Below are positions 9,544 to 18,299 of a stretch of DNA of 64,000 bases, piece after piece. The notes under the pieces were generated by a model that did no database searches, had not been told where the DNA came from, and saw only the letters and a list, made by a program, of their open reading frames with translations. The stretch spans positions 3,822,001 to 3,886,000 of the forward strand of contig NC_017249.1 of NCBI RefSeq assembly GCF_000284375.1, given 5' to 3'. The translations under genes were made by a program, and so were the position numbers. Every line of letters starts with the position of its first letter. The stretch's first letter is position 1. The DNA comes from Bradyrhizobium japonicum USDA 6. Its GTDB lineage: Bacteria > Pseudomonadota > Alphaproteobacteria > Rhizobiales > Xanthobacteraceae.

Positions 9544-9666
9544 GCCTGAGGCGCCGCCACTCTCGGGCGTTGCGCCGCCTGACCGCCGCCGGCGAGAGCC
9601 AAAATTGCCAAGGCAGCAAGATTTACATCCCCGTCAGTTTCTATAGAAAGCTCCCAAGAGGTCTAC

Positions 9667-11304
9667 ATGTATGTGATTGGGATAAGCTCCGGCATCAAGC
9701 ACGGCCACCACGACGGAGCGGCGGTATTGCTGCGCGACGGCGAGTTGATCGCTGCGGCCGAAGAGGAACGTTTCACGCTGGCCAAGCATGCGCGCGGCGA
9801 GCTGCCGCGTGGGGCGATCGGCTTCTGCCTGAAGCAGGCCGGCATCACCATGCGCGACGTCGACTGGATCTGCTCGCCGCTGAAGACCTACACGAACTAC
9901 ACGCAGCGCCTCACCGAATATTTCAGGTACCAGTTCGGTCACAGCCCGAAGATCGAGCTTTACGACCATCACCTCTGTCACGCCGCGAGTTCGTTCTACG
10001 GATCAGGTTTTTCCGAGGCGACCGTCGCCTGCTTCGACTTCTCCGGCGATTCCAGCTCCGGCCTCGTCGCCCATGCCCGCGGTAACGACTTCCGCGTGCT
10101 GACGCGGTTCGGCCGCAACAACAGTCTCGGGCTCTATTACGGGATGCTGACCCAGTATCTCGGCTATCAGATGACCAATGACGAGTACAAGGTCATGGGT
10201 CTGTCGTCCTATGGCAGCCCCGACTATCTCGACAAGTTTGCGAAGTTATTGCGTCCCAACGGCATCAATTACGAACTCGATCCCGAACTCGACAAGCGCC
10301 GGCGCGACGCGGAAATCTTCACCAGCGATTTCTCGACGCGGCAGGAGCGCATCTTCACCGAGAAGATGGAGGAGATTCTGGGGCCGCGGCGGCTACGTGG
10401 TGCGCCGCTCGACCAGCGGCTGACCAATATCGCCGCGAGCGGCCAGAAGCAGCTCGAGATCGTCGCCACCGAGGTGATCCGCTCCGCGATCGCCGAGACC
10501 GGTTGCGGCGACGTCTGCATCGCCGGCGGCGTCGGCCTGAACTGCAAGATGAACATGGAGATCGCGGCCGAGCCGTCCGTGAAGCGTCTCTACGTTCCGC
10601 CGGTGCCGCATGATGCGGGCGTGGCGCTGGGCGCCGCGATGATGAAATGCGCGGAGGCTGGCCACACGATCGCGCCGCTGACCCATGCCTATTGGGGACC
10701 GGAATATTCCAACGACACGATCAAGGAGACGCTGGACAAGATCGGTGCGCGGTTCGAGCGGCTCGACGATCCAGTGTCGCGCTGCGTCACCGACCTGACG
10801 GAGCAGAAGACCGTCGGCTGGTTCCAGGGGCGGATGGAGTATGGTCCGCGCGCGCTCGGCAACCGCTCGATCCTGGCCGATCCGCGCCATGCAGACATGA
10901 AGGACCGCATCAACCTCACGATCAAATATCGCGAGGAATTCCGCCCGTTCTGTCCGTCGGTGCTCTACGATCGCCAGGCCGAGTATTTCGAGGACACGTT
11001 CGATGCGCCCTTCATGGTGGTGACGTTTCCGGTCAATGAGAAAGTCGCCGAGACCATGCCCGCGGTGGTCCATGTCGACAACACCGCGCGCATCCAGAGC
11101 GTCCATGCGGACAGCAATCCGCTCTACAGCCGCCTGATCGGCGAGTTCGCGAAAGCCACGTCGCTGCCGGTCCTGATCAACACCAGCCTCAACATCAACG
11201 AGCAGCCGACCGTGAACGCGCCGCTGGAGGCGTTGCATACGTATTTCTGCTCGGGTCTGGACGTGCTGTATCTCGGCAACTATCGACTGTCGAAGTCGAG
11301 CTGA
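9667..11304 (+). CDS. NodU/CmcH-family carbamoyltransferase
   Basis: 545 residues with AAGAGG ahead of ATG 9667. The N-terminal Kae1-like domain has HHLCHAAS at residues 101-108 (metal-binding histidines) and FDFSGDSSSG. IAGGVGLNCKMN follows, and the C-terminal domain carries GRMEYGPRALGNRS, the signature of the family. Members use carbamoyl phosphate and ATP to carbamoylate a sugar hydroxyl, for example on Nod factors, antibiotics or O-antigen. I saw no nod box nearby, and the neighbours are surface-sugar genes, so a polysaccharide or lipid-linked sugar is the likelier substrate. It converges with the next gene two bases away. Confidence 0.92.
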   Translation: MYVIGISSGIKHGHHDGAAVLLRDGELIAAAEEERFTLAKHARGELPRGAIGFCLKQAGITMRDVDWICSPLKTYTNYTQRLTEYFRYQFGHSPKIELYDHHLCHAASSFYGSGFSEATVACFDFSGDSSSGLVAHARGNDFRVLTRFGRNNSLGLYYGMLTQYLGYQMTNDEYKVMGLSSYGSPDYLDKFAKLLRPNGINYELDPELDKRRRDAEIFTSDFSTRQERIFTEKMEEILGPRRLRGAPLDQRLTNIAASGQKQLEIVATEVIRSAIAETGCGDVCIAGGVGLNCKMNMEIAAEPSVKRLYVPPVPHDAGVALGAAMMKCAEAGHTIAPLTHAYWGPEYSNDTIKETLDKIGARFERLDDPVSRCVTDLTEQKTVGWFQGRMEYGPRALGNRSILADPRHADMKDRINLTIKYREEFRPFCPSVLYDRQAEYFEDTFDAPFMVVTFPVNEKVAETMPAVVHVDNTARIQSVHADSNPLYSRLIGEFAKATSLPVLINTSLNINEQPTVNAPLEALHTYFCSGLDVLYLGNYRLSKSS

Positions 11305-11306
11305 AG

Positions 11307-12530
11307 TTACCGCTCGTCCACGATCACCTTGCCGTCGTTCGGCAGCGCGCCCGGGCTGACCAGCTCGACATTGCCGCCGAGTTTCGTCACCGCGCGCAGG
11401 GTGCCTGCAATTTCATCGCGCAGGGCGTCGCTCGCGGCCGCAGTTTCCGCTCGCAGCGTCATCGCATCGGCCTCGCCCTGGCGCATGACGACGAGGCGCA
11501 GGCGGCCGAGTGCTGCATGGCGCTTGCCGATCTCGGCGACCTGCTCGGGTCGGACGAACATGCCCTTGACCTTGGTGGTCTGGTCGGCACGGCCCATCCA
11601 GCCCTTGATGCGCATGTTGGTGCGGCCGCATTTGCTCGGGCCCGGCATCGCCGCGGTAAGGTCGCCGAGCGCGAGACGGATCCAGGGATGGTGCGGATCG
11701 AGCGAGGTCACCACGATCTCGCCGACGTCGCCCGGCGCGACGGGATCGCCGGTGCCGGGTTTGACGATCTCCATGATGAGATCCTCGTTCACCACCATGC
11801 CCTCGCGCGCCTCGGTCTCGAAGGCGATGAGGCCGAGGTCGGCGGTGCCGAAAGCCTGGTAGGCGTCGATGCCGCGCGCCTTGATCTCGGCCTGGAGCGA
11901 GGGCGGGAAGGCCGCACCCGAGACCAGCGCGCGCTTGATCGATGAGATGTCGCGCCCCGAGCCTGCTGCGGCATCGAGCAGAATCTTCAGAAAGTCCGGC
12001 GTGCCGCTGTAGCCGACCGGACGGTAGGCCTCGATCAGCTCGAATTGCTGCTCGGTATTGCCGGGACCGGCCGGGATCACCGCGCAGCCGAGCGCGCGGG
12101 CCGAGGCATCGAAGATGAAGCCGCCGGGGGTGAGGTGGTAGCTGAAGGTGTTGAGCACGATGTCATCGGGGCGGAACCCTGCTGCGAACAGCGCCCGCGC
12201 ACCGCGCCAGGGATCGGCCTGCCGCCCTTCAGGCTCGAAGATCGGACCGGGAGAGGTGAAGAGGCGCGCGAACGATCCCGAGGCTGCCGGCACGAAGCCG
12301 CCGAAGGGCGCTGAGGCCTTGTGCAGGGCCGGCAGCTCCGACTTGCGCAGCACCGGCAGGCCCGCCAGCGCCGCCCTGGAGGTCACGGCGGCCGGATCTA
12401 TGCCCTTCAGCCGCTCGGCGTAGGCGGGTGCGGCCATTGCGCCGCGCAGCACGTCCGGCAGGCGGGAGAACAGCTCCGCCTCGCGCGCGGCTGGTTCGCG
12501 CGTCTCGCGGGCGTCGTAATGGGCGGTCAT
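11307..12530 (-). CDS. PaaK-like AMP-dependent CoA ligase family protein
   Basis: 407 residues from ATG 12530. Similar in layout to phenylacetate-CoA ligases: LTPGGFIFDASARALGCAVI in the N-terminal half, the GYSGTPDFLKILL segment, YQAFGTADLGLIAFE around the adenylate-binding region, and the C-terminal hinge and subdomain with GRADQTTKVKGMFVRPEQV. Members adenylate a carboxylic acid and transfer it to CoA or another acceptor. The acid is not readable from sequence. It sits between a carbamoyltransferase and a divergent AGE-family epimerase (87-base gap), so it could belong to the sugar cluster or to an unrelated acid-activation pathway. Confidence 0.82.
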   Translation of the reverse strand: MTAHYDARETREPAAREAELFSRLPDVLRGAMAAPAYAERLKGIDPAAVTSRAALAGLPVLRKSELPALHKASAPFGGFVPAASGSFARLFTSPGPIFEPEGRQADPWRGARALFAAGFRPDDIVLNTFSYHLTPGGFIFDASARALGCAVIPAGPGNTEQQFELIEAYRPVGYSGTPDFLKILLDAAAGSGRDISSIKRALVSGAAFPPSLQAEIKARGIDAYQAFGTADLGLIAFETEAREGMVVNEDLIMEIVKPGTGDPVAPGDVGEIVVTSLDPHHPWIRLALGDLTAAMPGPSKCGRTNMRIKGWMGRADQTTKVKGMFVRPEQVAEIGKRHAALGRLRLVVMRQGEADAMTLRAETAAASDALRDEIAGTLRAVTKLGGNVELVSPGALPNDGKVIVDER

Positions 12531-12616
12531 GGCTGGTCTTTCCGGGTTGGCATCCGTTGCACGCCGCCGCCGGCATGGGTATCAGACGGCCAGTATCGAG
12601 GCGTGGAGAGGACGCG

Positions 12617-13768
12617 ATGGCGGACGAAGGCATCATTGCGGCGGGTGGGGCGGCGGACGTCGTCGCGCGCCTGAAGCGCCGCATGATCGACGAAGCGCTG
12701 CCGCTGTGGTCGTCCGTCGGCTGGGACGATGCGGCAGGCGGTTTCATCGACCGGCTGCAGCTTGACGGCACGGCCGACACGTCCGCGCCGCGGCGCGTGT
12801 TCGTGCAGGCGCGCCAGATCTGGTGCTACGCCAAGGCGGCGCAGATGGGCTGGTATCCTGAGGGGCGCGCCATCGCGCTGAAGGGACTGGAGCATCTGCT
12901 CAGCAAAGCGAAGGCGCCCGACGGCCGGCCCGGCTACGTGCACCGGCTGGCGCCGGACGGCGCCGTGCTCGACGGCCGGCGTGATGCTTACGACCACGCC
13001 TTCATCCTGTTTGCGCTCGCGGCCGTCTACGGGCTCGACCAGGATGCGCAAATTCGCGCCGAGATCGACGCGCTGCTCGCCTTCCTCGACGGCCATCTGC
13101 GCTCGCCGCATGGCGGCGTGCATGAAGGCCTGCCGATCTCGCTGCCGCGCCGGCAGAACCCGCACATGCATCTGTTCGAGGCGATGATCGCCTGCTTCGA
13201 TGCGACCCACGATCTGTCGTTCCAGAACCGCGCCGGCGAATTTTTTGCGCTGTTCCTCGCCAATCTCTACGACAAGCAGAAGCGGATCCTGACGGAATAT
13301 TTCGAGGAGGACTGGTCCAAGATCGAGCCGGTCAGCGTCGAGCCGGGCCATCAGGCCGAATGGGTCTGGCTGCTGAAAGGGTTTGAACGCATCACGGGTT
13401 GCCCGACCGGACAGCGTCGCGCCGAGCTGCTCGCGACCGCGCTGCGCTATCGCGACGAGGCCACGGCTTGCATGGTCGACGAGGGCGATGCCAGCGGCAA
13501 CATCCGTCGCAGCACGCGCCGGCTGTGGCCGCAGACCGAGATGGCCAAGGCGTGGATCGCGCAGGCCGAGTCCGGCGAGGCGGGCGCTGCGGACGAGGCG
13601 CGCGCGGCGCTGGTGCGGCTCGAACGGCATTATCTCAGCCATCCCGTGAAGGGCGGCTGGTACGACCAGTTCGATCGCGACGGCAAATCGCTGGTCGACA
13701 CCATTCCTGCGTCGTCGTTCTATCATGTTCTCTGCGCAGTCACGGAAGCGGAGCAGGTGCTGAGCTGA
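12617..13768 (+). CDS. AGE-family sugar epimerase/isomerase
   Basis: 383 residues from ATG 12617, preceded by GGAGAGGA. The alpha/alpha6 barrel of N-acylglucosamine 2-epimerases is recognisable from RVFVQARQIWCYAKAA, AYDHAFILFAL, GGVHEG, NPHMHLFEAMIACFDAT, EPGHQAEWVWLL and the C-terminal GGWYDQFD. The conserved histidines in these motifs are the expected catalytic residues. Family members isomerise mannose, glucose, N-acylglucosamine or cellobiose; the substrate here is not determined. It is divergent from the PaaK-like gene and converges with livF three bases away. Confidence 0.88.
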   Translation: MADEGIIAAGGAADVVARLKRRMIDEALPLWSSVGWDDAAGGFIDRLQLDGTADTSAPRRVFVQARQIWCYAKAAQMGWYPEGRAIALKGLEHLLSKAKAPDGRPGYVHRLAPDGAVLDGRRDAYDHAFILFALAAVYGLDQDAQIRAEIDALLAFLDGHLRSPHGGVHEGLPISLPRRQNPHMHLFEAMIACFDATHDLSFQNRAGEFFALFLANLYDKQKRILTEYFEEDWSKIEPVSVEPGHQAEWVWLLKGFERITGCPTGQRRAELLATALRYRDEATACMVDEGDASGNIRRSTRRLWPQTEMAKAWIAQAESGEAGAADEARAALVRLERHYLSHPVKGGWYDQFDRDGKSLVDTIPASSFYHVLCAVTEAEQVLS

Positions 13769-13771
13769 GTT

Positions 13772-14611
13772 TCACAGCCACCGTTTGCGCCGCTTGAAAC
13801 TCTTGAGGTTCTTGAAGCTCTTGCGCTGATCGCCGGCGCCGCCGAGGTAGAATTCCTTGACGTCCTCGTTGTCGCGCAGTTCGTCCGCGGTGCCGTCGAG
13901 CACGACCTTGCCCTGCTCCATGATGTAGCCGTGGCTCGCCACCGACAGCGCGGCGCGGGCGTTCTGCTCGACCAGCAGGATGGTGACGCCGAGGTCGCGG
14001 TTGATCTTCTGGATGATCGAGAACACCTCTTTCACCAGCAGCGGCGACAGGCCCATCGACGGCTCGTCCATCAAGATCATCTTCGGGCGCGCCATCAGCG
14101 CGCGGCCGATCGCGAGCATCTGCTGCTCGCCGCCTGAGAGATAACCGGCAAGGCCGGTGCGCTCCTTCAGGCGCGGGAAATAGTTGAAGACCATGTCGAG
14201 ATCGGCATCGACTTCGCGATCCCTGCGGGTGAAGGCGCCGAGCTTGAGGTTTTCGAGCGATGTCATGTCGGCGACAATGCGCCGGCCCTCCATCACCTGG
14301 AAGATGCCGCGACGCACGATCTTGTCGGGATCGATGCCGGCGACGGCGGAGCCCTCGAACAGGATCTCGCCACGCGTGACCTCGCCGTCCTCGGTCTTGA
14401 GCAGCCCCGAGATCGCCTTCAGCGTCGTCGACTTGCCGGCGCCGTTGGCGCCCAACAACGCCACGATCGCGCCCTTGGGCACGTCGAGGCTGAGGCCGCG
14501 CAGCACCAGGATGACGTCGTCATAGACGACCTCGATGTTGCGGACGGCGAGGAGGGGCGGTGCGGGCACGGCGGTCGGGCTGGGGCGGGATGCTTCAATG
14601 GTTTGGGACAT
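13772..14611 (-). CDS. livF: Branched-chain amino acid-type ABC transporter ATP-binding protein (LivF-like), cluster 1
   Basis: 279 residues. Walker A is GANGAGKS, the signature is LSGGEQQ, Walker B is MILMDEP, and the switch region is LLVEQNARAAL. The order of motifs and FQVMEGRRI match LivF rather than LivG. A basic C-terminal tail (SFKNLKSFKRRKRW) extends beyond the usual family end. It is the last gene of liv cluster 1 and is separated from livK by a 164-base gap that contains a palindromic repeat. It powers uptake by the LivH/LivM pore; the ligand may be an amino acid or an aromatic/acyl acid. Confidence 0.93.
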   Translation of the reverse strand: MSQTIEASRPSPTAVPAPPLLAVRNIEVVYDDVILVLRGLSLDVPKGAIVALLGANGAGKSTTLKAISGLLKTEDGEVTRGEILFEGSAVAGIDPDKIVRRGIFQVMEGRRIVADMTSLENLKLGAFTRRDREVDADLDMVFNYFPRLKERTGLAGYLSGGEQQMLAIGRALMARPKMILMDEPSMGLSPLLVKEVFSIIQKINRDLGVTILLVEQNARAALSVASHGYIMEQGKVVLDGTADELRDNEDVKEFYLGGAGDQRKSFKNLKSFKRRKRWL

Positions 14612-14629
14612 GAGTTTTCATTCTCCGCT

Positions 14630-14749
14630 GTCGTCACCCCGCCTTGTGCGCAATTGCGCACTGGGGCGGGTGACCCAGTATTCCAGAGACGCTCGACGTT
14701 CCCCGAGAGGCCGCGGCGTACTGGATCCCCCGCTTTCGCGGGGGATGAC
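14630..14749. repeat. Palindromic intergenic repeat (GTCAT-bounded), between livK and livF
   Basis: Contains an outer pair GTCACCC/GGGTGAC around a perfect 14-base palindrome TGCGCAATTGCGCA (14647-14660), then a second hairpin ATCCCCCGC/GCGGGGGAT (14725-14746), ending in GATGAC. The arrangement recurs with variation at 30354, 32483, 37220 and 41855. It resembles REP/BIME elements common in Bradyrhizobium gene gaps and probably affects message stability between the two genes. Confidence 0.75.
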
Positions 14750-14775
14750 AGTTGTGCGTGCAGCGAGAGCTAAGC

Positions 14776-16059
14776 TCACCACCCCAGCAGTTCCGGCTTG
14801 CGCGGCAGCTCGATGGTCTTGACCTTCTCGAGCTTGATCGTGCCCTTGGCCATGAGGTCGTTGAGGTCGCCGTCGGTCGCGCCAGCGATCTTGGTGCGAT
14901 AGAGGTCGACCTTCAGCGTGCCGCGGTGGTCCTTGTCGGTCCAGGTCGAGGCATTGCAGACGCCTTCCATGCCCGACGGCACCCAGTCCTTCTTCTGGTA
15001 GAAGCCCTTCACGACGTTGTCGCCGGTGGCGCCGCCGTTCTTGGCAGCCCAGTCGAGCGCTTCCTTCATGTAGAGCGCCGAGCACACGGCGGCGATGTAG
15101 TGCACCGGCCGGTAGACTTTGCCGCTGGGGTCGGACATCTTCGAGATCTCCATCACCGTCTTCATGCCGGGCGCATCGCCGCCCCAGCTCACTGCGGTGC
15201 GCAGCGGGAAGATCACGCCGTTGGCGGCATCGCCGGCGGTCTTGGCGGCGTTCTCGTCCATGCCCCAGACATTGCCGAGGAACTGGATCTCGACGCCGGC
15301 GGTCTTGCAGGCCTTCATCACCGAGATGTTGGAAGCGGCGGTGTTGCCGAGATAAGCGTAGTTGGCGCCCGAGGATTTCAGGCTCAGGCACTGCGCGCTG
15401 TAGTCACCCGGGGCGAGCGCGAACACCAGCGGCGGCAGCACCTCGAAGCCGAGCTCCTGCGCCATGGCCTCGCCTGCGGCCTTCGGCGCGTTCGGATAGG
15501 GGTGGTTGGCGCCCATGTGAACGAACTTCGGCTTGCCGGGCTTGCCCTTGGCCTTCCAGTCCTCGGCCGCCCACATCAGCATCGCGCGCAGCGAGTCCGA
15601 GTAGCTCGGGCCGTAGAAGAAATTGTAGGGCGCGGGCTTGGCCTTGCCGCTGACGCCTTCGGGGTCGGTGAGGGCTGCGGCATAGGAGCCGGAGAGGTCG
15701 GGGATCTTGTCCTGGGCGAGGAAGCCGGTCAGCGCTTCGGTGTCCGCGGTGCCCCAGCCCATGATCGCGGCGACCTTGGAGTCCGGCGCCGACCATTTCT
15801 TGTAGAGCGCTATCGCGCGCGGCACCTGGTAGCCGTAGTCGTTGGTGTCGACATTGAGCTGCTTGCCGCCGACGCCGCCGTTCTTGTTGACCCAGGCGAA
15901 GGTGTCGGCGACGGCTTGGCCGTAGGGCGTGCCGACGTCGGAGGTGCCGCCGGAATAATCGGCGAGATGGCCGATCGCGATCTGCGCCTGCGCGCCGGCC
16001 GAGAATGCGGCGATCGCCAGCGCAAGCGATGCGGTGCTCAAAAGGGATTTTGTCTTCAT
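14776..16059 (-). CDS. livK: Periplasmic substrate-binding protein of liv-type ABC transporter, cluster 1
   Basis: 427 residues with a signal peptide (basic start, hydrophobic core, cleavage after AGAQA near residue 25). The mature part begins QIAIGHLADYSGGTSD, typical of Peripla_BP_6 proteins. A GGAGG ribosome site lies just upstream. It is longer than amino-acid LivJ/LivK proteins and resembles binding proteins tied to aromatic or acyl substrates. An acyl-CoA ligase encoded in the same cluster supports a carboxylic acid ligand rather than leucine, but that is inference. It follows livM by 46 bases and is followed by a palindromic repeat. Confidence 0.9.
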   Translation of the reverse strand: MKTKSLLSTASLALAIAAFSAGAQAQIAIGHLADYSGGTSDVGTPYGQAVADTFAWVNKNGGVGGKQLNVDTNDYGYQVPRAIALYKKWSAPDSKVAAIMGWGTADTEALTGFLAQDKIPDLSGSYAAALTDPEGVSGKAKPAPYNFFYGPSYSDSLRAMLMWAAEDWKAKGKPGKPKFVHMGANHPYPNAPKAAGEAMAQELGFEVLPPLVFALAPGDYSAQCLSLKSSGANYAYLGNTAASNISVMKACKTAGVEIQFLGNVWGMDENAAKTAGDAANGVIFPLRTAVSWGGDAPGMKTVMEISKMSDPSGKVYRPVHYIAAVCSALYMKEALDWAAKNGGATGDNVVKGFYQKKDWVPSGMEGVCNASTWTDKDHRGTLKVDLYRTKIAGATDGDLNDLMAKGTIKLEKVKTIELPRKPELLGW

Positions 16060-16105
16060 TGGTTGCCTCCTCCTGTTTCTTCGTTGGTTAGAGAGTGGCC
16101 CGCGC

Positions 16106-17179
16106 TCAATGCGAGAACGGGTAGAGTTTCCAGTACGCCTTGATCTGTCGCCAGCGATGGGCGAGCCCGTCCGGCTCGAACATCAGGAACGCGATGATGA
16201 TCACTCCGATCGCGATCTCGCGCAGGAAGGTGATGTTGGTGTTGAGGGACAGCGCCTTGTCGATCGCGCCGCCCTTCAGGTAGAGGCTGATGAATTCCAT
16301 CGTCTCAGGCAACAGCACCACGAAGGCGGTGCCCATCAGCGTGCCCATGATCGAACCGGTGCCGCCGATGATGATCATGGCGAGGAACAGGATCGAACGC
16401 TCGATGCCGAAGCCTTCCTGGGACACCACGAGCTGGTAGTGCGCATAGAGCGCGCCGGCGATGCCGGCGAAGAAGGCGGCCAGGCCGAACGACAGCGTGC
16501 GGTATTTGGTGAGGTTGATGCCCATGATCTCGGCGGAGAGATAATGGTCGCGGATCGCCACCAGCGCGCGGCCGTCGCGTGTGCGCATCAGATTGGTGAC
16601 GAGGACGTAGCTCGCGACCACATAGGCCAGCACGACATAGAAATATTGCCTGTCGCCGCGCAGGGTGAAGCCGAAGATCGAGAACGGATTGGCGCTGGCC
16701 GGCACCGAGCCGCCGGTGAACCACTCCGCGCGGGAGAAGAAGTCGAGCAAGATGTATTGCGCCGCCAGCGTTGCGATGACGAGGTAGAGCCCCTTCAGTC
16801 GCGCCGCCGGAATGCCGAAGATCAGCCCGACCAGCGCGGTGACGACACCCGCAAGCGGGATCGCGAAGAACACCGGGATCGGCGCGTTGTTGGAGATGTA
16901 GGCCGAGGTGAAGGCGCCGAGCAGGAAAAAGGCGGCATGGCCGATCGAGATCTGGCCGGTGAAGCCGACCAGGATGTTGAGGCCGAGTGCCGCGATCGAG
17001 AAGATGCCGATCTGGATCAGGATGCTGAGCCAGTACCCGCCAAGGATTTGCGGCACGAGGCAGAGCAACAGCACGCCGATGATCGCAAAGTTGCGGCTGG
17101 TCGTGGTCGGGAAGATCGTGGTGTCCGCCGCGTAGGAGGTGCGGAAATCACCAGCAGGGATGAGGGCAGGGCCGGCCAT
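16106..17179 (-). CDS. livM: Branched-chain amino acid-type ABC transporter permease (LivM-like), cluster 1
   Basis: 357 residues with about nine hydrophobic helices. GLNILVGFTGQISIGHAAFFLLGAF is the conserved LivM segment, and RDHYLSAEIMGIN (the EAA-like loop contacting the ATPase) and IIIGGTGSIMG are also present. The N terminus has about 30 polar residues before the first helix. It starts three bases after the livH stop, so the two pore subunits are co-translated. It forms the inner-membrane channel with LivH. Confidence 0.94.
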   Translation of the reverse strand: MAGPALIPAGDFRTSYAADTTIFPTTTSRNFAIIGVLLLCLVPQILGGYWLSILIQIGIFSIAALGLNILVGFTGQISIGHAAFFLLGAFTSAYISNNAPIPVFFAIPLAGVVTALVGLIFGIPAARLKGLYLVIATLAAQYILLDFFSRAEWFTGGSVPASANPFSIFGFTLRGDRQYFYVVLAYVVASYVLVTNLMRTRDGRALVAIRDHYLSAEIMGINLTKYRTLSFGLAAFFAGIAGALYAHYQLVVSQEGFGIERSILFLAMIIIGGTGSIMGTLMGTAFVVLLPETMEFISLYLKGGAIDKALSLNTNITFLREIAIGVIIIAFLMFEPDGLAHRWRQIKAYWKLYPFSH

Positions 17180-17182
17180 GGA

Positions 17183-18076
17183 TCAGATCCGCTCGATGTC
17201 GTGGGTGCCGAACAGGCCGTAGGGCTTGATCATCAGCACGATGATGAGGACGTAGAACGGTGCGATCTCGTAGAGATTGCCCCAGTGCAGATACTCGCTG
17301 TCGACATATTGCGCGATGTTCTCGAGCAAGCCGATGATGATGCCGCCGAGCACGGCGCCGCCGACCGAATCGAGCCCGCCGAGGATCGCCGCCGGGAACA
17401 CCTTGATGCCGTATGCTGCAAGTCCCGAGGACACGCCGTTGACGACGGCGACCACCACGCCCGCGACCGCCGACACTGTCGCGGAGATCGCCCAGGCCAT
17501 CGCGAACACGCTCTTGACGGAGATGCCGAGTGATTGCGCGACCTGCTGGTTGAACGCGGTGGCGCGCATGGCGAGACCGTATTTGGAGGCGCGGAAGAAC
17601 CAGGCCATGCCGATCATCATAGCGACCGAGACCACGAGGCTCATGACATAGACGGTCTGGATCTGAAGCCCGAGCAGGCTGACCGACTGGCTCTCGAACA
17701 CGCGCGGGAACGGTTGCGGATTGACGCCGAACATCCATTTGAGCGTGGCCTGGAGCACGGTCGAGAGGCCGATCGTCACCATGATCACGGAGATGATGGG
17801 TTCGCCGATCATCGGTCTCAGGATCAGGACCTGGATCGCGATGCCGAATACGAACATGAACACCAGCGTCATCGGCATGCCGATCCAGAACGGCACCTGG
17901 TACTTCGCAAGCAGCGCCCAGCACACCCAGGCGCCGACCAGCAGCAGTTCACCTTGCGCGAAGTTGACGACCTGCGTCGCCTTGTAGATCAGCACGAACG
18001 ACATCGCGACCACGCCATAGAGCGTGCCGACCACGAGGCCGTTGACCAGGAGCTGGATGAGGAAGGCGGTATTCAT
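17183..18076 (-). CDS. livH: Branched-chain amino acid-type ABC transporter permease (LivH-like), cluster 1
   Basis: 297 residues, eight or so membrane helices. Conserved LivH segments include QLLVNGLVVGTLYGVVAMSF at the N terminus, VVNFAQGELLLVGAW, the loop MRATAFNQQVAQSLGI, and ILGGLDSVGGAVLGG. It pairs with LivM. A 223-base gap carrying a large compound inverted repeat separates it from the acyl-CoA ligase gene upstream. Confidence 0.94.
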   Translation of the reverse strand: MNTAFLIQLLVNGLVVGTLYGVVAMSFVLIYKATQVVNFAQGELLLVGAWVCWALLAKYQVPFWIGMPMTLVFMFVFGIAIQVLILRPMIGEPIISVIMVTIGLSTVLQATLKWMFGVNPQPFPRVFESQSVSLLGLQIQTVYVMSLVVSVAMMIGMAWFFRASKYGLAMRATAFNQQVAQSLGISVKSVFAMAWAISATVSAVAGVVVAVVNGVSSGLAAYGIKVFPAAILGGLDSVGGAVLGGIIIGLLENIAQYVDSEYLHWGNLYEIAPFYVLIIVLMIKPYGLFGTHDIERI

Positions 18077-18111
18077 GTCGATGTCCGCGCAAAATGCAGA
18101 AGCGATGTCGG

Positions 18112-18265
18112 TGCACCCTCTCCCCTTGCGGGAGAGGGTGGCTTCGCGAAGCGAAGCCGGGTGAGGGGTTCTCTCGGCAGCAACGGTGCGGAGAGAGGAC
18201 CCCTCACCCGGGCGAGGATGTGGTTGACTGTGGAGATGCCCTCTCCCTCAGGGGGAGAGGGCGCA
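18112..18265. repeat. Compound inverted repeat between acyl-CoA ligase and livH
   Basis: Four nested or adjacent palindromes: ACCCTCTCCC/GGGAGAGGGT (18115-18139), GGCTTCGC/GCGAAGCC (18140-18158), GGGTGAGGGGT (18159-18169) pairing with ACCCCTCACCC (18199-18209) with TCTCTC/GAGAGA inside, and GCCCTCTCCC/GGGAGAGGGC (18238-18262). The two end hairpins are related to each other. From memory, CCCTCTCCC...GGGTGAGGGGT elements are dispersed in rhizobial genomes. It may attenuate transcription or protect the message. Confidence 0.8.
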
Positions 18266-18299
18266 TCGGCTGGCAACGCGGTCTCGGTTCGAAGCAGGC

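Noticed and set aside
9544..9666. Possible nod box upstream of the NodU-family gene
   Set aside because: I saw no ATC-N9-GAT repeats in the 123-base leader, and neighbours are not nodulation genes.
12428..12616. N-terminal extension of the AGE-family gene
   Set aside because: The extra 63 codons overlap the divergent PaaK-like gene and lack family similarity; ATG 12617 has a strong ribosome site.
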